A stretch of 39,587 bases of DNA from a virus (IMGVR_UViG_3300032134_000210:1-39587); one strand, 5' to 3'. Counted from the first letter of the stretch, positions 16,748-24,935 are shown. Numbers and translations are program-made. Notes: generated by a model not told the origin, from the sequence alone.

Positions 16748-17716
16748 TTACTTGGTGGCGTCACCGATGGTCAGCACGCCGGCCGAGGCCTTGATGCTGT
16801 TCGCCACCAGGTCCCAGTTGGAGCCGGTCGCCAGTTCAGCGTCGGTCGGAGACTTGCCACCATTGGCGGTATCCCAGGTGTAGCCCTTGAGACCCATGCC
16901 GAAGGTATAGTCGGCCTGCATGGTGGTCTCGATGCGCTGGTTGCCGTTGGTGGTCTCGATGTTGGTGATCAGGTCGGAGCCATCCATCACCATCGCCGCA
17001 CCATCGGCCAGGCTCAGCACCTTCTGCTTGTCCGGGGTGCCGGACTCGAACAGCGCGGCGGCGTCGGTGATGATCACCGCCTTGCCCAGGATGTCGACCA
17101 CCTGCACGCCGCTGAACTGGAACAGGCGCTCGGCGTTGGCGAGGTTCTGGCCCATCAGCTTGTGGTACATGGCACCGGTCATGACCTGGGCAACCAGGCG
17201 CTGGGAGGCGTCACCGAACAGCGCGTGAGCGTTGTTGATGGCGACGTAGGTGATGCCGGCGGTGGCCGAGACATCGTTCACAGCGGTCGGCTGGTTGCCG
17301 ATGGCGGCCACCAGGGCGGCGATCGCAGTGTTCAGCTGGTCAGCCATGATCGATTCGGACAGGTTGCGGCTGATGACCTCCAGCGCTTCCTCCGGGTTCT
17401 TCTGCACCCAGGACAGCTGGGAAGGTTCCCAGATGATCGGGCCGAAGCCGCCGGCGATCTTCACCGAGTCGTACTGCTTCTGCGACAGCGGGGTAGAAGC
17501 CTGCGAGCTGTTGGCGGCATAGCGGTCGACGCGGCGTTGAGCGCCGTGCAGGCCAGCCCAGAAGGATTCCTGCAGGAAGTCTCCGTCGATGCCCTGGGTG
17601 GTGAGGCGGATGGCCCCGGCCGAGGCAGCGTTGAACTTCTCGACGTCCTGCTGCAGGGTCTCGATGGTGGTTTGCTTGAGGTATTCGTTGAACACCTTCA
17701 TGTTCGAGAGAGACAT
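16748..17716 (-). CDS. Major capsid protein (coat)
   Basis: This 322-residue protein is the coat candidate. It is of the type found with DUF6651 scaffolds and DUF4055 portals (N-terminus F-N-E-Y-L-K-Q-T-T-I-E-T, a F-N-A-A-S-A-G-A-I-R-L segment, then G-F-G-P-I-I-W-E-P). It lies directly after the scaffold gene. There is no maturation protease in the head cluster, so assembly probably uses scaffold release without cleavage. The start at 17716 is clear. Confidence 0.85.
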   Translation of the reverse strand: MSLSNMKVFNEYLKQTTIETLQQDVEKFNAASAGAIRLTTQGIDGDFLQESFWAGLHGAQRRVDRYAANSSQASTPLSQKQYDSVKIAGGFGPIIWEPSQLSWVQKNPEEALEVISRNLSESIMADQLNTAIAALVAAIGNQPTAVNDVSATAGITYVAINNAHALFGDASQRLVAQVMTGAMYHKLMGQNLANAERLFQFSGVQVVDILGKAVIITDAAALFESGTPDKQKVLSLADGAAMVMDGSDLITNIETTNGNQRIETTMQADYTFGMGLKGYTWDTANGGKSPTDAELATGSNWDLVANSIKASAGVLTIGDATK

Positions 17717-17725
17717 ATCGTTTCC

Positions 17726-18472
17726 TTATGCGTCTGCGGTCATGGCCTTGATGGCTTCCAGGCGCGCAGCCTTGTCGCCGCCAAGGTTTCCCTTGGTCTG
17801 GGGCTTTTGACCATTGGTCGTGTGGGCGCCAGTGCCTTGAGCGCCGGAGCCCTTGAGGATGTGATCGCGGTGCGGGTACTGCGAGACGAGGGTTTCGAGC
17901 GCTTCGTTGAAGTCGGCCAGTTCACCCGGGCGGGAGCGGCTGAAGATCTTCTGGCCCTGGGCGTCGTAGGCGACGACCTTGCCTTCCTCGATCTTGAAGT
18001 TGCTGCCGAAGGTGGCCTGGACCATGTCAGCAGGAACAGCCATCTTCTCGGCGATGTACTGCGAGCGGGCGAAGCTGCCGCCGATCTTCTCGGCATACAG
18101 CTGCTGCTCGAGGCCCTGCGCCTTGTTGTTGGCTTCATCCAGCTGGGTTTGGAAGGCTTTGCTGATTTCGCCCTTCACCTTCTCGATCTCGCCGGCATCC
18201 ACCAGCTTCTTGGCGTCGAGGTTGGCGACGATCTCCAGGGCTTTCTTGGCGGCCGCAGCATCTTCGATGCCTTCGAACGCCTTCGCAGTCTTCTCGAAGC
18301 CGTCCGCGCGCTCACGGTGCGACTTCGCCTCGGCATTCAGCCGGGTGATGGTGTTGCGGGTGCCGACCGCATCGAATGCGACGTCCTTGCCGTCGTCATC
18401 GGTGTAGACGGGCTTGCCATCTTCGATCACTGCGTACTGCTTGCCATCCACTTCAACGGTCTTGAGTTTCAT
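17726..18472 (-). CDS. Capsid scaffolding protein (DUF6651-like)
   Basis: This 248-residue protein has a short beta-rich N-terminus (K-T-V-E-V-D-G-K-Q-Y), a long coiled-coil centre (residues about 45-140) and a Gly/Gln-rich C-terminus (G-A-H-T-T-N-G-Q-K-P). This is the usual build of a scaffold encoded just before the coat protein. I chose ATG 18472; an in-frame ATG at 18490 is possible, and the frame stays open to 18592 through a hairpin, which is not likely to be coding. Confidence 0.75.
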   Translation of the reverse strand: MKLKTVEVDGKQYAVIEDGKPVYTDDDGKDVAFDAVGTRNTITRLNAEAKSHRERADGFEKTAKAFEGIEDAAAAKKALEIVANLDAKKLVDAGEIEKVKGEISKAFQTQLDEANNKAQGLEQQLYAEKIGGSFARSQYIAEKMAVPADMVQATFGSNFKIEEGKVVAYDAQGQKIFSRSRPGELADFNEALETLVSQYPHRDHILKGSGAQGTGAHTTNGQKPQTKGNLGGDKAARLEAIKAMTADA

Positions 18473-18555
18473 CTCGTCTCTCTGGGCCATCCGGCCTGTT
18501 GTTGAGCCATCCGGCCCCATTGCGCCCCGTCCATCCGAACCGCAGGCAGAAAAAA

Positions 18556-18574
18556 GCCCCGCGCTTGGCGAGGC
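18556..18574 (-). terminator. Terminator-like hairpin before the scaffold gene
   Basis: A 7-bp stem with one G-T pair (18556-18562 with 18568-18574) is followed on the minus strand by six T residues. It lies between the head-morphogenesis gene and the scaffold gene. Confidence 0.65.
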
Positions 18575-18581
18575 CTGCATT

Positions 18582-18620
18582 GCGCGCCACAAAATGCTGG
18601 TGTTGCGTTTCGTGGCGCGG
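18582..18620 (-). repeat. Dispersed dyad repeat, copy A
   Basis: Inverted arms GCGCGCCACAAAATGC (18582-18597) and its near complement (18605-18620) face each other over a 7-base gap. The element begins 3 bases after the stop codon of the head-morphogenesis gene. Similar dyads occur at 24471-24506 and 32431-32466. On the minus strand all three can encode F-V-A-R in one frame. Confidence 0.7.
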
Positions 18621-18622
18621 AA

Positions 18623-19699
18623 TTACTGGAGCCGCTCACGCAGCTCGTCGAGGGTGAGGAATTTCCCACGCTCGTTGTAGAAGTCTTCGAGCTTCAGCTT
18701 GTCCTGCCGCAGCAGCTTCCCGCGCTCCGGGCCGAGGATCTCGTCCTGGCGGGCGGCTGACTGCCTACCAAGCCATTGCGCGTAGGTTGTCTGCTGCGGC
18801 ACCTGGCCATCCATGCTTGCCCGTGTTGCCGTATCGCTGATTCCCAGTGCCAAGGCACTCTTGAGGATTGGGATCTTGGTCGATCGGCAGCAAAAGTGGA
18901 TGCGGCCTGGCCCGGCAAGCCACGGGATCTTGTGCCCGATGGGCTGATACGTGCCCAGCGTGTACGGCAGCCTGTCCCTGATACGGCAAGTGGTTGAGGT
19001 CCGGCTGTCCAGGGTGCTCAACCACTCAACGTGGCTGATGATGTCGCTGTTGGCTTCGAAAGCCCGGTCACTGGCTGTCTCGGCGGTGTGCGACACGGCA
19101 GAACGGACAACCGACTCGACCTCGCGCCGTGAACGCTGTATCAGCCCATCGGCGTACTTCTCGGCCCGGGTACCCATGATCGTTCGCACGATCTCGGGAG
19201 TTGTCTGGCCATTCACCACGCCAGCGCGCACAGCGTTGCGAATCAGCGCCTTTCGGTCTGCCTCGATGCCATCCATCCATTCGGAGAGCAGTCGCCCCTG
19301 GAATGGCCTGGCTGCGGCCTGTGCCCTCACCTGGCTGAACTGCGCCACCTGAATCGGGAACTTGGCCTGCACCAGGGCGGGCACGATCGATTCGAACAGA
19401 CTCTGCTGGAACGCGATCTCGTAGGTGGCCACGCCATCGGCCAGCGCGGTCATGGCCTGGCGAACCTGGGCGAAGGTTTCGCTGTTCAGCTGGTTGACCC
19501 GGAACAGCGCGGCATCCACGGCCGAAGCGCTAAGGTCTGTACCCAGCGCCTCGACGGCAGACACCAAAGCCGCACGCAGCTCAGCGTCGTTACCGTTCAG
19601 GATCTTGATGATCGCGACTACTTGGGCATTGCTCAACCTGGACAGGTCGACCTCATGCCCAATCAGCTCGTCAATCAGCTTCTCGTTTGCCGTCTTCAT
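18623..19699 (-). CDS. Phage head morphogenesis protein (SPP1 gp7-like)
   Basis: This 358-residue minor head protein probably binds the portal and is packaged inside the capsid. The C-terminal half shows the conserved pattern of the family: H-T-A-E-T-A-S-D-R-A near residue 205, then D-S-R-T-S-T-T-C-R-I-R-D and I-H-F-C-C-R-S-T near residue 272. It lies directly after the portal gene, with the portal stop and this ATG sharing one base. Confidence 0.85.
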   Translation of the reverse strand: MKTANEKLIDELIGHEVDLSRLSNAQVVAIIKILNGNDAELRAALVSAVEALGTDLSASAVDAALFRVNQLNSETFAQVRQAMTALADGVATYEIAFQQSLFESIVPALVQAKFPIQVAQFSQVRAQAAARPFQGRLLSEWMDGIEADRKALIRNAVRAGVVNGQTTPEIVRTIMGTRAEKYADGLIQRSRREVESVVRSAVSHTAETASDRAFEANSDIISHVEWLSTLDSRTSTTCRIRDRLPYTLGTYQPIGHKIPWLAGPGRIHFCCRSTKIPILKSALALGISDTATRASMDGQVPQQTTYAQWLGRQSAARQDEILGPERGKLLRQDKLKLEDFYNERGKFLTLDELRERLQ

Positions 19700-21078
19700 C
19701 AGATCGCCCCAAGCGCTGGGCCTTGGGAGTCAATCTTGGCCAGCTCTTCCGCCCAGTCGTATTCGTCGCTGATCACTCCGCGGCGCTGCATCTCGGCGAA
19801 CAGGGTCTCTTTCGAGATCATCCCGGCGTTGGCCATGGACACCAGGGTCGGCAGCGATAATTCTGGCATGTAGTCGACGTCGAAGTTGCCGCGCATCTCG
19901 ACGCTGCCGCCATCACTCAGGCCGCGATACTCGGCCATGTACTGGAGCAGTTGACCAAGGCAGTCGGCGAACTGGTGCGCCATGCGCGCCAGCGGGGAAA
20001 GCTCCTGAGCGGCCTCTTCTTCGGCCTGGGTGGCGGTCTTCGTCGTGGACTTGTCCGGGGTGAGCAGCTTGGCGCCGGCCATGCGCATCTCATCCAGCAA
20101 GTCCTGAAGCGCAGTGCGCCCGGACTCGACGGCCTTGCCGGTGTGCTCGACGTACTTGAGGTCGCCGTCCTTGGGCAGGTCGGTCAGCGAGCCGGTGCCC
20201 ACCTTGAACTCAGGCGGTACCGGCTTTCCTTGGTTGTCGTACAGCGGCTGCACGCCGATGCGCGCCAGGATCGGAACCCGAATGACGTGCAGGATGTTGT
20301 CCTGGTCGCTCTGGCTCTGCCAGTGCTTGACGTTCAAGTGGGCCAGCTCGAGCAGTGGCGGCTTGGCCGTCATAAAGCCTGTGCGGCCGGTGTAGAAGGT
20401 GACCAGGGGAATGTGGTCCAGGCTGGTGACGCCTTCCTCATGGATTGCCCAGGCGCCACCCTTTTTAGGTGCGCGATACGTCCACCAAAGCCCAGGCTCA
20501 AGAACCCGAATCTGTAGCACGCTCTTAACCCCGAACTCTCCGTGCTCCTCTTCGATCATTTCGAGGTAGCGGAAGTGGGTTAGGACTCCCCCGCTGGACT
20601 TCCAGCCAATGACTTGCTCAGGCTTCACCAACACGACATAGGGGCGAACGCCAGAGGCCTTCTCTTCTGCCCGCGTGCGCCCAGCCTGCACAGCCGGGTG
20701 ATCAACCAGCGCATGGCACAGACCATGGCTCAGGCCGCTGCGGAAGAACTCTACGGCCCAGTTGTTCAGGTCATTGCCAGCCAGGTCGATGTCGACGGCC
20801 ATTTCGGCAATCTCTGGCGGCACGTCATCGCCAACCTGCAGCGGCTCGGCGAATACGCGAGAGGTCATGTTGCCGACCGTCTCGGAATAGGCCGGGAGCA
20901 GCGTGGACTGGGCCAGTCGGTCCTTGTAGACGTCTTCGTCCTCAGCTGGATACCGGGGCAGCAGCTTTTGTCCAGCAGCCCGCATCGCCAGCGTTCCGCC
21001 CATGAGCGGCGAAATCACCGCCCAGTATCGGCGCATCTCGTCGACAGCTGGCAGGGTGAAGCTCGGGTTATCGCTCAT
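19699..21078 (-). CDS. Portal protein (DUF4055)
   Basis: This 459-residue protein forms the dodecameric portal through which DNA is packaged and ejected. It matches the DUF4055 portal type (N-terminus with Y-W-A-V-I-S-P-L-M-G-G, then Y-K-D-R-L-A-Q-S, and W-K-S-S-G-G-V-L-T-H-F-R-Y). It sits directly downstream of the large terminase and upstream of the minor head protein, the usual order. Confidence 0.85.
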   Translation of the reverse strand: MSDNPSFTLPAVDEMRRYWAVISPLMGGTLAMRAAGQKLLPRYPAEDEDVYKDRLAQSTLLPAYSETVGNMTSRVFAEPLQVGDDVPPEIAEMAVDIDLAGNDLNNWAVEFFRSGLSHGLCHALVDHPAVQAGRTRAEEKASGVRPYVVLVKPEQVIGWKSSGGVLTHFRYLEMIEEEHGEFGVKSVLQIRVLEPGLWWTYRAPKKGGAWAIHEEGVTSLDHIPLVTFYTGRTGFMTAKPPLLELAHLNVKHWQSQSDQDNILHVIRVPILARIGVQPLYDNQGKPVPPEFKVGTGSLTDLPKDGDLKYVEHTGKAVESGRTALQDLLDEMRMAGAKLLTPDKSTTKTATQAEEEAAQELSPLARMAHQFADCLGQLLQYMAEYRGLSDGGSVEMRGNFDVDYMPELSLPTLVSMANAGMISKETLFAEMQRRGVISDEYDWAEELAKIDSQGPALGAI

Positions 21079-21080
21079 GC

Positions 21081-22400
21081 TTACATTCTCAGGGATTGGG
21101 TCGTGGTCATGTCCACGTTGATCGGGTAGCGCTTGGCAATGAAGTAGCCGGCGGCGTCGTTCATGTGGTCATGACCCTTCTTCGGGTCTTTGTCCGGATC
21201 GCCGTGCTTGTCGTAGGTCTGACGCTCAAGGCACAGCGTCAGCTGTGGGCACTGGTCCATGTTGACCTTAAGTCGGCGCTCTCCGTAGCTGTTCAGCAGC
21301 ATGGCGTTGACCGAGTTCACCCGGTCTTTGACGCTCGGGTTCTGCGTGTCCACGATCACCGTGAATCCAGCTTTGCGCAGCAGGGACAGGTCAGACTCGC
21401 TGGCGTTCTTGCTGCTGGTGTTCTGGCCGCTGGCATCGGGGTAGACCGCGATACCGTGCCCAGGGAAGCGCGCCTTGATCTTCTCGATCATCTCCGGCGT
21501 GTCGCGCACCGAGTGGAACTCATCCAGGGCCAGGGGCAGGCCATCGCGAACGACATAGACCACTGCGGCCATCTTCATGACGTTGAAGTCCATGCCGATG
21601 TGCAGGGCCTCGCCAGGCTTGATGCGCTCGCTGGTGCGGCTCTCGCTGCGGCTGAAGGTGTAGTAGACGACACCGGCATAGTTCTCGAAGCTGGCCTCGT
21701 ACTCCTGCCGGAAGGTGCGCGGGTCCATCTTGCGGCGCGCCGCATCCAGCTCCTCAGCCGGGACGTTGCCGCCCTGCAGCGAGGTGTAGAGCCAGCTCTT
21801 GTGGTCAGGCTCGCCGTCTGGCTGACCATCACGGTAGGTGTCGAAGCAGTGGTTGAAGCCCTTGGGGGTGCCGATACGTAACGCATGGCCGCCCTTGCAC
21901 TTGCCGACACCAGGTATCACGTACTCGCAGGTCGACAGCATCGGACGCAGGACTTCTTCCCAGGCCGCCCACTTGCAGTCCGCCCATTCGTCCACCAGAA
22001 CGAAGAAGAGGCCGGAGCCGCGCAGGTCGTCGTAGTTCTCCAGGCCCACGCAGCGGATCAGGTGTCCGCTCTTAAGCGTGATCAGCATGTCTGACTCGTT
22101 CGGCTTGCAGTCCCGCCACTCTCGGGGGATAGCCTGCTTCAGTCGGCGCCAGAACACCCGGCGGGCCTGCTTTTGCGTCGGGGCCGCGTACCAGATCTCA
22201 TCCTCTACGCTCACGCCCCACTCTGCAGCCAGGCGGGCCGCACGGCGCATCTCAGCCTTGCCGAGGAAGGTCTTGCCGAACCGGCGACCGCACACCGCGT
22301 CACGGAAGCGCGCGTTACGCTGGAAGCCCCACACGTAGATGTTCGCCTGCTTTGGCGTCAGCTTGACCGGCGCCTCATAGGTACGGGGTAGCGGGGACAT
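21081..22400 (-). CDS. Terminase large subunit
   Basis: This 439-residue packaging motor has an N-terminal ATPase and a C-terminal nuclease. Walker A is C-G-R-R-F-G-K-T at residues 37-44 and Walker B is L-F-F-V-L-V-D-E at 131-138. The RNase-H-like nuclease is marked by G-M-D-F-N near residue 275, Y-P-D-A-S-G near 325 and D-H-M-N-D-A near 418. The start could be ATG 22400 or ATG 22406, both close to a GGAG; the gene overlaps the small-subunit gene by about 25 bases. The sequence alone does not tell cos from headful packaging. Confidence 0.9.
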   Translation of the reverse strand: MSPLPRTYEAPVKLTPKQANIYVWGFQRNARFRDAVCGRRFGKTFLGKAEMRRAARLAAEWGVSVEDEIWYAAPTQKQARRVFWRRLKQAIPREWRDCKPNESDMLITLKSGHLIRCVGLENYDDLRGSGLFFVLVDEWADCKWAAWEEVLRPMLSTCEYVIPGVGKCKGGHALRIGTPKGFNHCFDTYRDGQPDGEPDHKSWLYTSLQGGNVPAEELDAARRKMDPRTFRQEYEASFENYAGVVYYTFSRSESRTSERIKPGEALHIGMDFNVMKMAAVVYVVRDGLPLALDEFHSVRDTPEMIEKIKARFPGHGIAVYPDASGQNTSSKNASESDLSLLRKAGFTVIVDTQNPSVKDRVNSVNAMLLNSYGERRLKVNMDQCPQLTLCLERQTYDKHGDPDKDPKKGHDHMNDAAGYFIAKRYPINVDMTTTQSLRM

Positions 22401-22851
22401 TCTCATCAGGCTCCAGCTTGTACTCAGCAACGGCGTGCTGCTGGTCCGCCTGGGAGCCCAGGGGTTTTTCGGGTTCGAGTTTGCGGTTCACATATACATC
22501 ACCGACCTCTTTGGCCGCCTGCTCCAGCAACTGGGCGGTCAGGGCCATGTTCTTCATGTTCTCGGCCCTCTCGGCCATTCGCCCCAGCACACGAAGCCGA
22601 AACGCTCGGTTGGCGATCGGTATCTCAGCCGTCTCCTCGCGGAAGCGCTTGCGGGTGTCTTCGAACAGGGTTACCCAGCGCTTGGCCAGGTCACGCCCAG
22701 CACGCTTGGTCGGGTCGTGCGCCTCACACTTCTGCCGGGTAACCTCAAGGCCGAATTCTTCTCGGACGGCTGCCGCGACTTGCGAGGGGGTATCGAAACA
22801 GGCCAGGGCCTGAACGATGAAGGCTTTCACCTCGTTGCTCAGGGCCGCCAT
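22375..22851 (-). CDS. Terminase small subunit (DUF2280)
   Basis: This 158-residue protein belongs to the DUF2280 type. It has an N-terminal helix-turn-helix region (residues 1-45, with F-D-T-P-S-Q-V-A-A-A-V), a central coiled helical part (R-F-R-E-E-T...R-M-A-E-R-A-E-N) for oligomerisation and a disordered acidic tail. It should recognise the packaging site and feed DNA to the large subunit, whose gene it overlaps. Confidence 0.8.
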   Translation of the reverse strand: MAALSNEVKAFIVQALACFDTPSQVAAAVREEFGLEVTRQKCEAHDPTKRAGRDLAKRWVTLFEDTRKRFREETAEIPIANRAFRLRVLGRMAERAENMKNMALTAQLLEQAAKEVGDVYVNRKLEPEKPLGSQADQQHAVAEYKLEPDENVPATPYL

Positions 22852-22882
22852 AGGTTTTCATCCGTCGTGGGTCTGTCAGGGG

Positions 22883-23506
22883 TCAGGCAGACTTGAGCAG
22901 ACAGGTTCCGCAGGCCCTCGAAATGTTGATCTTGGCCACCTCAGGCGGCCGGCTTGCAGCGTCGATCAGCTGCTGTACGTCGTGGCTGGCACCGTAGCGG
23001 CGAACCACACCGACGAACTCCTCCACATCGTGGCCACGCAGCGTCAGGCTGGGCAGCCCGTCCTGGGTGAACTTCGGCGCGCCGTACTGATCGAGCTTCT
23101 GGGCAATGTGGTACAGCTCATGTTCGATGAGGGCGCAGAACTCGGTGTCGGAGCACTGGGAGCAGTAATCCGCAGCGAGGGTGATGACGAAGCCCGGCAC
23201 CTCGCCGAACCAGTCGATCATCTGCTGCTCTTGCCTGGCCTTCTGCCACCCGCCAGTTCGAAACATCACAGCCTCGGCCTGGCCTACCACGGTTCGACCT
23301 TGCTTCTCGAAGCAGGCAGACGCCCACAGGAAGCGTAGCGGCGCGTCGATCAGGTGCGCGTGGTCAGGGTTGTGCAGCTCGCCACTCTCGCTGAGGATCG
23401 CTGCCTGTACCCATTCGCCCACCTCGGGCGCTGGCTGAAGCCTGGTTCCGAGCATCGATAGCTCGGTCAGCTCAAGGAGATCAGCCGGAGGAACTGGCCT
23501 TTCCAT
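22883..23506 (-). CDS. Putative phage metallopeptidase (HExxH)
   Basis: This 207-residue protein carries the zinc-binding motif H-E-L-Y-H at residues 129-133, preceded by a Cys-rich stretch (C-S-Q-C-S-D near 115-120) and followed by G-H-D-V-E-E-F near 158-164, which may give the third ligand. This is the layout of the putative phage metallopeptidase family (PF18894-like). I chose ATG 23506 with GAGGA 9 bases upstream over a TTG at 23515. The gene overlaps the HslV-like gene upstream. Substrate and role are unknown; a maturation, lysis or counter-defence role can be imagined. Confidence 0.75.
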   Translation of the reverse strand: MERPVPPADLLELTELSMLGTRLQPAPEVGEWVQAAILSESGELHNPDHAHLIDAPLRFLWASACFEKQGRTVVGQAEAVMFRTGGWQKARQEQQMIDWFGEVPGFVITLAADYCSQCSDTEFCALIEHELYHIAQKLDQYGAPKFTQDGLPSLTLRGHDVEEFVGVVRRYGASHDVQQLIDAASRPPEVAKINISRACGTCLLKSA

Positions 23507-23933
23507 GCTGGTCAATCCTCATAGTCCGAACCTTGCCGCCGGTGTAAATATCCCGCTTCATCGCGGCGCGCACAGCCTCTTCGGCACTTGCGCCCATGTC
23601 CATTGCTGCCAGGGCATAGGCCGAGCCGCTGCCGATCGCGTCAGGGTTGGCCGGGTCGAGGTCCTGCCGCCATACGCCGGTCTTGTCGTCATGGCCTACC
23701 ATCTGCAGCCTGCCGCCATCCACCACGTAGCCCGAGCACTCGACAGGCACCGGCGATGGCGTGCCGAAGTAGGCCGCAATCAGGGCCTTCTCGTCACACA
23801 CGGCACCGGATAGGAAGAAGCTGACGCCATCCACGACGGTGAGCTTTTGGCAATCATCGGAAACGATGGAGCCACTGCGGGTCTGGCGGGAGTCGTAGGC
23901 AATCACGCCATCCTTGTAGGCGATGGTGGTCAT
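23481..23933 (-). CDS. HslV/proteasome-like Ntn-hydrolase
   Basis: This 150-residue protein resembles bacterial HslV, the proteolytic core of the HslUV protease. After removal of Met the chain starts T-T-I, as in HslV, so Thr1 can be the N-terminal nucleophile. Asp13 (A-Y-D-S) and Lys29 (C-Q-K-L) align with catalytic Asp17 and Lys33 of HslV, and G-S-G-S-A-Y-A-L-A-A-M near residues 100-110 matches the conserved G-S-G region. It is slightly shorter than HslV (about 175). No phage-encoded unfoldase partner is seen. Its ATG overlaps the stop of a 54-residue gene as ATGA. It may be a phage-specific peptidase or a host-protease decoy. Confidence 0.8.
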   Translation of the reverse strand: MTTIAYKDGVIAYDSRQTRSGSIVSDDCQKLTVVDGVSFFLSGAVCDEKALIAAYFGTPSPVPVECSGYVVDGGRLQMVGHDDKTGVWRQDLDPANPDAIGSGSAYALAAMDMGASAEEAVRAAMKRDIYTGGKVRTMRIDQHGKASSSG

Positions 23934-24094
23934 TCAGGATGAACCTCGATCTTGATGCCGCGCCCTACCCAGTAGCTGATACGCTCCGGGCATGGTTCGC
24001 GACCGGTAATCTGTGCAACGGCGAGGATGCCGGCCAGGTAGCATTTGAGCCACCAGCGATGGCGGAAAACGATGCGTGCGGATACCGATGCCAT
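23930..24094 (-). CDS. Small basic phage protein coupled to the HslV-like gene
   Basis: This 54-residue ORF runs from ATG 24094 to TGA 23930, the stop overlapping the HslV-like start as ATGA. The sequence R-I-V-F-R-H-R-W-W-L-K followed by a hydrophobic stretch (Y-L-A-G-I-L-A-V-A) and R-I-S-Y-W-V-G-R-G looks like a conserved small protein of Pseudomonas phages. AGGG lies 8 bases upstream of the start. It has a basic amphipathic and a short hydrophobic segment, so it may associate with membrane or protein partners. The function is unknown. Confidence 0.7.
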   Translation of the reverse strand: MASVSARIVFRHRWWLKCYLAGILAVAQITGREPCPERISYWVGRGIKIEVHPE

Positions 24095-24143
24095 ATCACT
24101 GCCCTGGCGCCTCTGAACGGCGCATAACGACCTTTGAGATTGG

Positions 24144-24434
24144 CTAGACGCCCTTACGACTCATCCCATAGCCATCGACCATGGGGGTGCTGAGGCGCTG
24201 ACCAGAGATAACCTCGCCCAGGCTCAGCCCATGGCGCGAACGGCTGGACTCGATTCCATCGGCCTGATCCTTGGCGACCAGAGCATCAGCCACCAGATCT
24301 GCCTGTTGGCCGTTATCGAACTCCCCCACCGCTACGGATGAGGCACCTTGGGCGCCGCCCTCGCTTGCGCCGTCAAGGGCATAGCGGGTAACGATGTAGC
24401 GGGTAACCGGGCGAACTTGGCATTCGGTCTTCAT
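24144..24434 (-). CDS. Hypothetical phage protein of the holin region
   Basis: This 96-residue protein starts at ATG 24434, with a GGAGA Shine-Dalgarno. It begins M-K-T-E-C-Q-V-R-P-V-T-R-Y-I-V-T-R-Y and contains an acidic middle (F-D-N-G-Q-Q-A-D). Proteins with this N-terminus are common beside phage lysis genes, but I know of no function. The frame stays open upstream across the dyad repeat at 24471-24506, so a longer product is conceivable but lacks a good start. Confidence 0.7.
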   Translation of the reverse strand: MKTECQVRPVTRYIVTRYALDGASEGGAQGASSVAVGEFDNGQQADLVADALVAKDQADGIESSRSRHGLSLGEVISGQRLSTPMVDGYGMSRKGV

Positions 24435-24470
24435 GGGGATTCTCCGGCCTGCGCACAGGCTGAGTTGATG

Positions 24471-24506
24471 GCGCGCCACGAAACGGCGCATCTCGATTTT
24501 GTGGCG
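24471..24506 (-). repeat. Dispersed dyad repeat, copy B
   Basis: Arms GCGCGCCACGAAACG (from 24471) and GATTTTGTGGCGC (ending near 24506) are inverted complements with small mismatches. The copy lies in the 76-base gap between holin stop and the next start. It is closely related to copies at 18582 and 32431. Confidence 0.7.
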
Positions 24507-24510
24507 CTGG

Positions 24511-24843
24511 CTATTCAGCCTTGCGGCTGGGCAACTTGAAATCGGTAACGCGGTCGGCAATGTTGCGCACCTTCTCGACACCGAGGAAGCCGACCCATCC
24601 ACCTACGAACGTGGACATGCTCTGCGGCAGGCCGAAGAACTCCAGGCCGCTGATGATCGTCAGGGTCAGGCCGCCGCAGATCGCACCCTCGACCAGCATC
24701 TGGCGACGGGTGCCACCTCCGTAGGTGATTCGCAGAACAGCCATGGCGCAGGAAAGGCCTGCCGCGTACAGGAGGGGCGAATGCTGGCTCAACCACGCAA
24801 GAGCAATCGCCCAGGTGTCTGGTTTGTCTGGCATGTTGGACAT
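24511..24843 (-). CDS. Holin (LydA / holin superfamily III type)
   Basis: This 110-residue membrane protein has about three hydrophobic segments (residues 10-40, 52-68 and 75-88) and a charged C-terminus (R-V-T-D-F-K-L-P-S-R-K-A-E). The central G-G-G-T-R-R-Q-M-L-V-E-G-A-I motif fits holins of the LydA type (PF16083). It times lysis by perforating the inner membrane. The gene is the first or second gene of the late operon, some 23 kb upstream of the endolysin and spanins, so the lysis genes are split. Confidence 0.8.
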   Translation of the reverse strand: MSNMPDKPDTWAIALAWLSQHSPLLYAAGLSCAMAVLRITYGGGTRRQMLVEGAICGGLTLTIISGLEFFGLPQSMSTFVGGWVGFLGVEKVRNIADRVTDFKLPSRKAE

Positions 24844-24878
24844 ACTCGATATCCCCTGAGGGGCGGCAATAAGAAAAG

Positions 24879-24907
24879 GCCCGGTAAGACCCTATTGAGG
24901 GCCGGGC
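24879..24907 (-). terminator. Terminator/structured leader between tRNA and holin
   Basis: A GCCCGG/CCGGGC stem (24879-24884 with 24902-24907) encloses a second small CCCT/AGGG hairpin and is followed on the minus strand by CTTTTCTT. It is the third terminator-like hairpin met by late transcription. Confidence 0.65.
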
Positions 24908-24935
24908 AAACGTGCGGAGCAGCACATAACGAAAT

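Noticed and set aside
17162-18505. 447-codon open frame on the plus strand
   Set aside because: It lies opposite the capsid and scaffold genes and has no Shine-Dalgarno or phage-like protein pattern.
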